Assembly (NCBI GenBank): GCA_020628895.1
Contig: JAHDEM010000002.1
Span: forward strand, 1-64,000
Source: Candidatus Endobugula sp.
Lineage (GTDB): Bacteria > Pseudomonadota > Gammaproteobacteria > Pseudomonadales > Cellvibrionaceae
DNA length: 64,000 bases
Direction of reading: 5' to 3'
The notes beneath the pieces were generated by a model, which made no database searches, was not told the origin of the DNA, and worked only from the letters and a program-made list of their open reading frames with translations. Each line of letters starts with the position of its first letter. The first letter of the stretch is position 1. This document shows positions 56,356 through 64,000 of this stretch, one piece after another. The position numbers were made by a program, and so were the translations under genes.

Positions 56356-56385
56356 AAAGTGCCCGCTTCTGCGGGCACTTTCATT
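56356..56385 (+). terminator. rpsO terminator
   Basis: AAAGTGCCCGC-ttct-GCGGGCACTTT, 11 bp perfect, 10 bp after the rpsO stop, with a following T-rich run. Confidence 0.9.
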
Positions 56386-56406
56386 TTCTTCTATAGGCAA
56401 AGATTC

Positions 56407-56531
56407 GGAATAAATGGGGTCAGATAAGAATAAATGGGGTTAGAGTAAACTTTTCAGAAATGGATATAAATATTCATAGACTGTATAAGAAAACTTTACT
56501 CTGACCCCATTTATTCGATCCCATCTATTCA
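56407..56531. repeat. palindromic intergenic repeat, copy 2 (rpsO-pnp)
   Basis: Second copy of the element at 55920-56048. The inner inverted repeat 56428-56449/56495-56516 has one mismatch. An outer GAATAAATGGGGTC-like arm at 56408 and a diverged GATCCCATCTATTC arm at 56518-56531 flank it. It lies between the rpsO terminator and pnp and is within the pnp leader, where host pnp mRNA is normally processed. Confidence 0.8.
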
Positions 56532-56574
56532 TAAACAAGATTTAAAGAAAATAGAAAACTGAAAGGATATATTT

Positions 56575-58809
56575 GTGAATCCAGTAATTAAAACATTTCA
56601 ATTTGGTGACGATACGGTCACTTTAGAAACGGGTCGCATTGCACGTCAGGCAACAGGTGCGGTGTTAGTTAGTATCGGTAAAACGCAGGTGCTGTGTACA
56701 GTAGTAGGTGCTAAAAGCGTCTCAGAAGGTCAAGACTTTTTCCCGTTGTCTGTTCACTATGTTGAGAAAGGGTATGCAGCAGGCAAAATCCCTGGTGGTT
56801 TTTTTAAGCGTGAAGCTCGCCCTAGTGAGAAGGAGACATTAACCTCTCGTTTGATTGACCGCCCAATACGCCCATTATTCCCTAACGGCTTTATGAACGA
56901 AGTTCAGGTCGTTTGTATGGTTGTATCATCAGATAATGACGTTGATCCTGATATTGCAGCAATGATTGGTACATCAGCGGCATTAGCCATTTCTGGCGTG
57001 CCATTTAATGGACCAATTGGTGGTGCTCGTGTGGGTTATACTCAAGAAAGGGGCTATATCTTAAACCCAGGCTATGCTGCTCTAGCGACTTCAGAGTTAG
57101 ATATGGTGGTTGCAGGAACTAAAGATGCTGTACTAATGGTGGAATCTGAAGCCAGTGAATTGCCAGAGGATATTATGTTAGGTGCTGTTTTATTTGCACA
57201 CCAAGAATATCAAGCCGTGATTCAAGCTGTGAGCGATTTAGCGGCTGATGCTGGCAAACCTCGTTGGGAGTGGCAAGCAGAAGAGGAAAACGTTGCTATT
57301 AAAACCGCGGTAACCGAACAATATGGTGCTGCTATTGCCGATGCTTATCGTATTACGGATAAAATGGAGCGTTATGGTCAATTAAATACATTGCGTGTTG
57401 TTGCTGTAGAAGCTTTGGCAAGTGATGAAATGTCAGAAGATGATATTAAAGCAGCATTTAGTAAGCTTGAGAAAAAGACGGTACGTGCCAGTGTGGTGGC
57501 TGGTGAGCCTCGTATAGACGGCCGTGATACCAAAACCGTTCGTCCTATCGATGTAGAAGTGGGTTTATTGGATAAAGCGCATGGGTCGTCTTTGTTTACT
57601 CGCGGAGAAACTCAAGCTTTAGTAGTGACCACATTAGGTAACGCACGTGATGCACAAATTATCGATGCCTTGGAAGGTGAGCGTCGTGACCCATTTATGC
57701 TGCACTATAACTTCCCTCCTTATTCTGTTGGTGAATGTGGTCGTATGGGTGGAACAGGCCGTCGTGAAATTGGTCATGGTCGTTTAGCTCGCAGAGGTGT
57801 AGCTGCCGTATTGCCTGACGAAGAAGCATTCCCATATACCATCCGAGTCGTGAGCGAGATTACAGAGTCCAATGGTTCTAGCTCTATGGCGTCAGTATGT
57901 GGTGCTAGTTTAGCTATGATGGATGCGGGTGTTCCTCTAAAAGCGCCAGTGGCTGGTATTGCTATGGGGCTGGTAAAAGAAGACGCAGGCTTTGCTGTTC
58001 TTACTGATATCTTGGGCGACGAAGACCATTTAGGTGACATGGACTTTAAAGTAGCGGGTACCGCAGCAGGTATTACTGCACTTCAAATGGATATTAAGAT
58101 CGAAGGTATTACTGAAGAAATTATGGAAATTGCACTTGAGCAAGCGCTTCAAGCTCGTTTACATATTCTTGCCGAAATGAATAAAGTCCTTGAAGCTTCT
58201 CGTTCAGAGGTGTCGGATAATGCTCCACGTTTTGAAACGATCAAAGTTGATCCAGATAAAATTCGTGACATTATTGGTAAAGGTGGCGCAACTATTCGTT
58301 CTATCACAGAGGAAACAGGTGCCTCAGTTGATATTGATGATCAAGGCCTTGTGAAAGTTTACGCTGCTGATAGTGATTCGTTACAAGCAGCAATGAATAA
58401 AATTGGCGAAATCACAGCGGAAGCTGAAGTAGGCGCTATTTACGAAGGCGTTGTTGCTCGTATCGTAGACTTCGGTGCATTTGTAACTTTCTTACCTGGC
58501 AAAGATGGTTTAGTACATATTTCACAAATTGCTGAAGAGCGTGTGAATAAAGTGACAGATTATTTAGAAGAAGGTCAAACCGTTAAAGTTAAATGTTTGG
58601 ATGTTGATCAGCGCGGCAGAATTAAATTGTCAATTAAGGAAGCTATGGCTGAGCTTAATCCTCCAGCGGAAGTTGAAGAGCCATCAGGCAATGTTGATGC
58701 TGAACCAGCGTCTGTCGCGGCGGAAGATTCAACAGACAGTCAAGTTTTGACGCCAAACTCAACTATTGAATTAGATGATCAAGCAGTAGAAGAAAAAAGC
58801 GAATCATAA
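56575..58809 (+). CDS. pnp: polyribonucleotide nucleotidyltransferase (PNPase)
   Basis: A 744-residue protein with two RNase PH-like domains ([28 protein letters not shown]), KH domain ([13 protein letters not shown] near residue 563) and S1 domain ([28 protein letters not shown] near 625). The acidic tail is about 40 residues longer than in E. coli. It starts with GTG at 56575. It degrades RNA 3' to 5' with phosphate and is part of the degradosome in relatives. Confidence 0.97.
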   Translation: MNPVIKTFQFGDDTVTLETGRIARQATGAVLVSIGKTQVLCTVVGAKSVSEGQDFFPLSVHYVEKGYAAGKIPGGFFKREARPSEKETLTSRLIDRPIRPLFPNGFMNEVQVVCMVVSSDNDVDPDIAAMIGTSAALAISGVPFNGPIGGARVGYTQERGYILNPGYAALATSELDMVVAGTKDAVLMVESEASELPEDIMLGAVLFAHQEYQAVIQAVSDLAADAGKPRWEWQAEEENVAIKTAVTEQYGAAIADAYRITDKMERYGQLNTLRVVAVEALASDEMSEDDIKAAFSKLEKKTVRASVVAGEPRIDGRDTKTVRPIDVEVGLLDKAHGSSLFTRGETQALVVTTLGNARDAQIIDALEGERRDPFMLHYNFPPYSVGECGRMGGTGRREIGHGRLARRGVAAVLPDEEAFPYTIRVVSEITESNGSSSMASVCGASLAMMDAGVPLKAPVAGIAMGLVKEDAGFAVLTDILGDEDHLGDMDFKVAGTAAGITALQMDIKIEGITEEIMEIALEQALQARLHILAEMNKVLEASRSEVSDNAPRFETIKVDPDKIRDIIGKGGATIRSITEETGASVDIDDQGLVKVYAADSDSLQAAMNKIGEITAEAEVGAIYEGVVARIVDFGAFVTFLPGKDGLVHISQIAEERVNKVTDYLEEGQTVKVKCLDVDQRGRIKLSIKEAMAELNPPAEVEEPSGNVDAEPASVAAEDSTDSQVLTPNSTIELDDQAVEEKSES

Positions 58810-58839
58810 TTCATAAACTTGTCATACAAATATCACCTT

Positions 58840-58869
58840 AAAAGCCGAGAATATTCTCGGCTTTTTTTT
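58840..58869 (+). terminator. pnp terminator
   Basis: AAAGCCGAGAAT-ATTCTCGGCTTT stem (58841-58864) followed by an eight-base T-run ending about 58869; A-run on the other side. Confidence 0.92.
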
Positions 58870-59035
58870 ATCTTTTAAATGCCAAACAATAATACTTAAC
58901 CTATATAAATCCCCTTATTATTACAGGTGGTATTGTTATTAATGGGTGCACTTGCTAGACTCGTTGCGTTGTTACGCATTTCTAAGATAAAAATAAAATT
59001 TTCATAAAAAACATCTTGTCAGAGGGATATTTGTC

Positions 59036-61129
59036 ATGGCTACTTTCTTTCAGCAAATTTTTGCTGCACTTTTTTATTTGTTAAAAAATATAAGGCTGTT
59101 GATAGGCATTATTATTATTTTAATGATTGTGTCACTCATCATTGGTAAAACATACCAACACTGGGATAAAGACCCTGATCGTGGAGCTATTGGAATTGAA
59201 AATGGTGCGTTTGGCGACAGCTATTCGACTCCGGTTTATCTCGACCAAGGTTGGTCAAAAGCTGACAGTTTATGGTTTTATAATACGACTCAAGGTTCTG
59301 GTTTATTGCCCTATGATTTTTTTGTTGTATTAGAAGATGCCAATTCTGAAGAGCTATTTCGCTCTAACGAGAATGTTGATAAATATCGATACTTGCCTCA
59401 GAAGCCGACTTTCTTTAATCCTGATGGCTTGCCTGTAGGTTTTGTAAAAGATACTTATAAAAAGAAAGATTATTTGGGTTACACCTGTGCAGCATGTCAT
59501 ACCAGCCAAGTTAATTTTGAAGGAAAAGGTATACGCATCGATGGTGGTCCTGCGATGGCCGATATGGTGGGTTTCCTAACAGGGCTTGAAAAAGCGATGC
59601 AGGCGACTTTAGACGATGAGGATAAAAAGCAACGCTTCATCGATAATGTGATGGCGTTGAATAACGACTTTTCTAAACCAGAAAAAATTATTTCAAGTTT
59701 AGATGAGTGGACAAAAACGGTTCGCTTATATAATACTGTCAACCACAGTCATATCGATTATGGATATGCACGTTTAGATGCATTCGGACGTATTTACAAT
59801 CGTGTGCTTCAGCATATGATTAACAAGCCGCAATTAAAAAATGCTATGCAGCTAGTCACATCTGCATCAGGTAAGCGAATTTTAACGGATGCTGAAATTG
59901 ATAAAGTGTTAGAGGGTATCGGCGAGAATATTATTGTCGATAAACAATTTGCTTTAGTCATAGAACGTTTAGCATCAAAAGAGCCAGGCTATCCTGGTTT
60001 AAATCAACGTAATCTATTACGCGTTCGTAATGCTGTCTTTAACGAGCCCAATGCGCCAACCAGTTATCCATTTCTATGGGATATTGCACAGTCAGATTAC
60101 GTACAATGGAATGGTGTCGCTAACAACTCAGGTGTTGGACCTTTAGGACGTAACACCGGTGAAGTGATTGGTGTTTTCGGTATTCTAGATTGGACTTCCC
60201 AAGAAAAAGACGGCTTTAGTTTGTCGGCTTATATCACAGGACAAAAAAATCTAACTAATCAAATTGATTTCACTTCATCTATTGATTTAACTAATTTACG
60301 TCGTTTGGAATCTCACCTAAAAAGTTTGAAGTCTCCCGTATGGCCAGAAGATATTCTTGGTCAGATTGATCAAGAAAAAGCACAGCGTGGACAAGTAATT
60401 TATGCGGAATATTGCCAGTCTTGTCATGAAGTGATTGATCGTGATAACTGGAATCGCATAGTGGTTGCCAAAATGTCTGACGTTACTTTTATCGGTACAG
60501 ACTCTGCCACTGCGTCTAATGGCGTTGTTTATAGCGGTAAGTCAGGACACTTAAAACATACTGTGCAAGCAGTTGATGTGGGTGATTTATTTATCGAAGA
60601 AGATGCGCCAGTTATTCAAACGCTGACTTCTGCGACAAAAGGCGTTATTGCAACACCTGACCCAGACAAAATGTTTATCCGCCGTTGGTTAGATCGTCTA
60701 TATGATATTGGTGCATCATTCTTTGATAATACAATGCCAAACACCATAAAAAGTGGTAATTATAAAGCGGATACGACTTCTGAGCCTTACAACTCTCTAC
60801 TAGCTTATAAGGGACGTTCGTTAAATGGTATATGGGCAACAGCACCTTATTTACATAATGGATCAGTACCCACCTTATACGATTTACTATTACCGCAAGA
60901 GCAGCGCCCTGCTGAGTTTATGGTAGGTAGTCGAGAGTTTGACCCTGTGAAAGTGGGTTTCCGTTCTGAAGGTTATGATGGTTTTAAATTTACCACTTTT
61001 CGTTTAGGAGACAAGAATACTGGGCATGAGTACGGAGCAGGTCGAACGCCGCAAATGGACGGTACCTTATTACCGGCATTAAGCGAAGAAGAGCGTTGGG
61101 ATTTGATTGAATATATCAAAACGCTTTAG
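59036..61129 (+). CDS. membrane-anchored diheme cytochrome c, RoxA/MauG-like
   Basis: A 697-residue protein with an N-terminal membrane segment (LIGIIIILMIVSLIIG, near residues 22-37) and two CXXCH haem c sites (Cys151-His155 in CAACHTS; Cys460-His464 in CQSCHE). The C-terminal region APYLHNGSVPTLYDLL is typical of cytochrome c peroxidase/MauG relatives. The length and spacing recall the RoxA/RoxB rubber oxygenase group, but without a signal peptidase site it stays membrane-bound. It could be an oxygenase or an electron-transfer partner. The P450 gene follows 37 bp later, so a joint role in terpene or hydrocarbon oxidation is plausible. Confidence 0.82.
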   Translation: MATFFQQIFAALFYLLKNIRLLIGIIIILMIVSLIIGKTYQHWDKDPDRGAIGIENGAFGDSYSTPVYLDQGWSKADSLWFYNTTQGSGLLPYDFFVVLEDANSEELFRSNENVDKYRYLPQKPTFFNPDGLPVGFVKDTYKKKDYLGYTCAACHTSQVNFEGKGIRIDGGPAMADMVGFLTGLEKAMQATLDDEDKKQRFIDNVMALNNDFSKPEKIISSLDEWTKTVRLYNTVNHSHIDYGYARLDAFGRIYNRVLQHMINKPQLKNAMQLVTSASGKRILTDAEIDKVLEGIGENIIVDKQFALVIERLASKEPGYPGLNQRNLLRVRNAVFNEPNAPTSYPFLWDIAQSDYVQWNGVANNSGVGPLGRNTGEVIGVFGILDWTSQEKDGFSLSAYITGQKNLTNQIDFTSSIDLTNLRRLESHLKSLKSPVWPEDILGQIDQEKAQRGQVIYAEYCQSCHEVIDRDNWNRIVVAKMSDVTFIGTDSATASNGVVYSGKSGHLKHTVQAVDVGDLFIEEDAPVIQTLTSATKGVIATPDPDKMFIRRWLDRLYDIGASFFDNTMPNTIKSGNYKADTTSEPYNSLLAYKGRSLNGIWATAPYLHNGSVPTLYDLLLPQEQRPAEFMVGSREFDPVKVGFRSEGYDGFKFTTFRLGDKNTGHEYGAGRTPQMDGTLLPALSEEERWDLIEYIKTL

Positions 61130-61166
61130 TTCATAGCGCAAACATTCTTCTATAGGGGAAAAGGAT

Positions 61167-62498
61167 ATGACAAAAAATTATTTAAAAGAATATGATGCTG
61201 CTGCGGACGCGGATAAGTATCCATTAGTACAAAAATGGATGAAAACCGAACCGCTGCCTTTTTTTAAACAATTACGGGCAGAGCGTCCAATATTGGTGAC
61301 ACCAGAGTGCACTCTATTGGCTTTGTTTACCGATATTCGTGATGCATTGCAAATGCCCAAAATCTTTACGGTTGATTTATATAAACCAAAAATGGGAGTC
61401 ACTGATACTGATGAAGGCTACTTGATGGCTCACGATGATGATGCACTTCATTATCGTGAGAAGTCGATTATGCAAGGGATGTTGAATCGCGATGATATTC
61501 CAAGAGTGAGAAAAGGGATTCAGGACTCGGCTAAAAAAATCTTAGATGATGCTAATGGCAGTATCGAAATTGTGAATAATTACTGCCGTATGGTGCCAGC
61601 TATTATGGTGCAAGAGTATTTTGGTTTAGATGGTATCGACCCACAAAAGCTACTTAAATGGTCTTTTTGGAACCAGTACAACACTTTCCATAATCAACCT
61701 TTTGATTTAAATCCAAAAGAGAAATTTGATTATATTGTAGATGAGCATGCTAAGTGTTCAGTCGAATTGGTTGACTATATAACGGTTCTTATGGTGCGCA
61801 AACTACTCACTGTAAAAATTAAAGACCGTTTGTTTGGTACCGCACTCAAAGTAATTAATGTCCTGCGAGCGGTTGTAAAAAAAGAACCTATTGTCTTAAA
61901 AGATGATATTGTTAAGCGGATGTTGCGCACTAGCTTTGCTGAGCAGGTTGATTTTCCTCTGACTCGTATTGGCACAAATGCAGGGGGATTATTAATTGGA
62001 GCCGTAGAAACGACCTCTCAAGCTGTCGCTCAGGTCATGCAATATTTTATCGACCGACCTGATCTACTTGCCCAAGCGAAAGCGGCATCTTTAAAAGAAG
62101 ATACCAGTGATATTGATGCAATGGTTTGGGAAGCTTTACGCTTTGTGCCCATTAGCCCTTATATGTTTCGTCAAGCATCTCAGGATTATACCTTGGCAAA
62201 AGGAACCGACAGGGAAACCACTATCCCTAAAGGCACAAATGTACTGACTCTGACTCAGTCAGCCATGTTTGATACTTATGCCTATGAAAATCCAGATGAG
62301 TTTAATCCTGACCGTAACTGGTACCATAATTTCAACTATGGGTTTGCTTCCCATGATTGCTTAGGTAAGTATGTTGGTATGGCGATGATTCCAGAAATGG
62401 TTCGTCAGTTGATGCTTCGTGACGACCTTCGTGCAACGTCTACTATGGATTATAAAGATGGGCCTTTCCCTGAGGAATATCATGTGGCTTGGAGTTAA
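61167..62498 (+). CDS. cytochrome P450
   Basis: A 443-residue P450. The I-helix acid-threonine pair is in GAVETTSQA (near residue 277), the ExxR motif in EALRF (near 321) and the haem-binding Cys in YGFASHDCLGK (near 398). It is soluble, lacking a membrane anchor, as in bacterial class I enzymes, so it needs ferredoxin partners not seen here. Probably cotranscribed with the diheme cytochrome. A terminator follows. Confidence 0.93.
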   Translation: MTKNYLKEYDAAADADKYPLVQKWMKTEPLPFFKQLRAERPILVTPECTLLALFTDIRDALQMPKIFTVDLYKPKMGVTDTDEGYLMAHDDDALHYREKSIMQGMLNRDDIPRVRKGIQDSAKKILDDANGSIEIVNNYCRMVPAIMVQEYFGLDGIDPQKLLKWSFWNQYNTFHNQPFDLNPKEKFDYIVDEHAKCSVELVDYITVLMVRKLLTVKIKDRLFGTALKVINVLRAVVKKEPIVLKDDIVKRMLRTSFAEQVDFPLTRIGTNAGGLLIGAVETTSQAVAQVMQYFIDRPDLLAQAKAASLKEDTSDIDAMVWEALRFVPISPYMFRQASQDYTLAKGTDRETTIPKGTNVLTLTQSAMFDTYAYENPDEFNPDRNWYHNFNYGFASHDCLGKYVGMAMIPEMVRQLMLRDDLRATSTMDYKDGPFPEEYHVAWS

Positions 62499-62528
62499 GG
62501 CTTTGTTGTTTTGATGATAAAGCACGTT

Positions 62529-62558
62529 AAAACGCCTGCTATTATTAGCAGGCGTTTT
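62529..62558. terminator. bidirectional terminator
   Basis: AAAACGCCTGCT-attatt-AGCAGGCGTTTT, 12 bp perfect with A/T runs on both sides, between the P450 gene and the convergent SDR gene. Confidence 0.9.
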
Positions 62559-62634
62559 ACGTTTAGTCCTTTCCTATTTTTAAAATAGTCCCATCCTGTG
62601 CAATAAATGCCTCATATAATGTTTTGCTAAATAT

Positions 62635-63510
62635 TCATGGTTTTTTTAAATTAAGCATATCTGCTGTACCAAAATTTTCGTAAATAGCATGTGTTATTTG
62701 GCTTAAGTGATTGTTGTATTCAACGATAGGCTCTCCCATACCTAATTTGTCTACTACTGTGCGAAATGCTCTCGATCCAGCAGGCGTGTTAATCACGTTT
62801 GCGATTGCATCGGCCACTAGTTGTGGATCTTGTTCTGGGGTATTCGCTAGTGCTTGTTCAAACCCTTCTTGCGCTTGAGCTGGGGCGTGAATAAAGTCAC
62901 CATAAAACTTATCTCTAGTGTTATCGCTGGGCTTGACCAAACGGTCTACAAAGGAGGTAGGAAAGCCACCGGGTTCGATAATCGCCACATCAATTCCGAA
63001 ACTGGATAGCTCGGTACGATAATTTTCCGATAGGGCTTCTAAGGCCCATTTACTGGCATTGTAAGGCCCATAAAAAGGAATAGTTATACGACCTAATAGA
63101 CTAGAAATATTGAGCAGTAAGCCTGATTGTTGTTGATGAAAGTGCGGTAATACTGCACGCGTCATTCGCTGTACACCAAACACATTAATTTCGAAGATTT
63201 TTTTCATATCGTCGATAGTAAATAATTCCTGTATACCGCCTACACCTACACCAGCATTGTTGATCAGTACATCCAACCCTCCAGCCAGCTCAATGGCCTT
63301 ATTTACCCCGTTATTTACGCTGTGATCATCGGTTACATCGATATCGACCACATGGGCACCGGCTTCTCTCAGCTCTTCGGCGATTGCTTTATTACGGCCA
63401 TCGATATCACGCATCGATGCTACAACCGTATGGCCTTTTGCTAGTAACGTGTTAATGGCTAATGTGCCAAAGCCACCGTTTGCTCCTGTTATTAATATTT
63501 TCTGTGTCAT
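62635..63510 (-). CDS. short-chain dehydrogenase/reductase
   Basis: A 291-residue classical SDR: TGANGGFGT glycine motif, NNAG near residue 90, catalytic Ser in NISSLLG and Tyr-x3-Lys in YNASK. It is divergent from a LysR-type regulator gene that starts 94 bp away, a common regulator/target arrangement. Substrate unknown. Confidence 0.93.
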   Translation of the reverse strand: MTQKILITGANGGFGTLAINTLLAKGHTVVASMRDIDGRNKAIAEELREAGAHVVDIDVTDDHSVNNGVNKAIELAGGLDVLINNAGVGVGGIQELFTIDDMKKIFEINVFGVQRMTRAVLPHFHQQQSGLLLNISSLLGRITIPFYGPYNASKWALEALSENYRTELSSFGIDVAIIEPGGFPTSFVDRLVKPSDNTRDKFYGDFIHAPAQAQEGFEQALANTPEQDPQLVADAIANVINTPAGSRAFRTVVDKLGMGEPIVEYNNHLSQITHAIYENFGTADMLNLKKP

Positions 63511-63604
63511 GATAGTGTCTCCAAATGTATTGAGTTGACTTTATTGAGATTACGGTTAGTATTATTTATTCTTTTATATGAAACAATAACGGTCTTAAAA
63601 ACTT

Positions 63605-64000
63605 ATGATTCTTGATTTGAGAACGATGAGCTTTCAAGAGTTGCAAATATTTCAGCAGGTTGTTAGATGTGGAGGTATCACTGCAGCAGCACATGAAATG
63701 AATATGGCCAAGTCCGCGGTGAGCAATTTGCTGAGTCGTTTTGAAGAGCGATTAGGTGTTAAGTTGTTAACTCGTAATTCACGCAGAATTGCACTGACTC
63801 GTGAGGGTGAGTATCTCCTGCCTAGGATTGAGTCCTTGTTATCGGAAGGAGAGCGATTATTTGAACAAGCTCAAGCGAATATCAGTGAGCCATCAGGTAT
63901 TATCAATATTGCCTCTACTCCCGATGTTGGTGGTTTTATCGCTAGAAAATTTTTCCCGAAGGCACTTGCCATGTACCCGCAATTAAAATTAATAGCGAAG
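63605..64000 (+). CDS. LysR-family transcriptional regulator, truncated by window end
   Basis: The first 132 residues of a LysR regulator: N-terminal winged HTH (FQELQIFQQVVRCGGITAAAHEMNMAKSAVSNLLSRFEERLGVKLLTR) and the start of the effector domain (GIINIASTPDVGG). The ATG at 63605 or, closer to the domain, ATG 63626 may be the start. It runs off the window. It likely controls the divergent SDR gene. Confidence 0.9.
   Translation, partial: MILDLRTMSFQELQIFQQVVRCGGITAAAHEMNMAKSAVSNLLSRFEERLGVKLLTRNSRRIALTREGEYLLPRIESLLSEGERLFEQAQANISEPSGIINIASTPDVGGFIARKFFPKALAMYPQLKLIAK

Overview
The window comes from a gammaproteobacterium, probably a marine type. The evidence is the syntenic translation block rimP-nusA-infB-rbfA-truB-rpsO-pnp, the initiator tRNA sequence and the moderate GC of the core genes. 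I cannot name a genus.

Layout: (1) 1-52 is the 3' end of an initiator tRNA-Met (CAU) gene. (2) 37-32838 is an integrative mobilizable element inserted at the 3' end of that tRNA and bounded by a 19-bp direct repeat. Its left module (minus strand) is a serine recombinase, a membrane-segment-less VirD4-type coupling protein and an envelope-protein operon (VWA protein, lipoprotein, two small membrane proteins). Its right module (minus strand) is the MobC/MobA relaxase pair. The middle carries a second, tyrosine integrase with what looks like an intact attP, an AbiEi-like/Fic fusion behind a four-repeat operator array, a ~770-nt gene-free stretch packed with helices (candidate large structured RNA), two PDDEXK nuclease genes, a methyltransferase/helicase/GIY-YIG set, a four-gene SMC-ATPase system with a nitrilase-like putative effector, and an antirestriction ardA region. 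(3) 32839-33073 holds the displaced tRNA terminator and degenerate tRNA-derived copies. (4) 33242-39549 is a second defence-like block: ParD/ParE, MNT-HEPN and a 1506-residue nuclease-STAND protein. (5) 40185-49184 is a co-directional catabolic cluster (Gfo/Idh/MocA, CoA-transferase, crotonase, aldehyde dehydrogenase, two GMC oxidoreductases, SDR). (6) 49537-58809 is the rimP to pnp housekeeping block, with two palindromic repeats around rpsO. (7) 59036-64000 holds a diheme cytochrome c, a P450, an SDR and a divergent, truncated LysR gene.

The most striking points are these. Joining the two element ends in silico restores 51 further codons to the serine recombinase and places its stop one base before the mobC start. 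Circularization should therefore create one co-directional recombinase-mobilization transcript that is split in the integrated state. The 13108-13876 stretch contains about twenty nested or tandem stems, including 12-13-bp long-range helices, and no credible gene. The nitrilase-like/middle-component/SMC operon resembles ABC-3C or Lamassu-type defence systems but carries an effector candidate that I cannot match to a named subtype. All function calls are by motif reading only; no database search was run.
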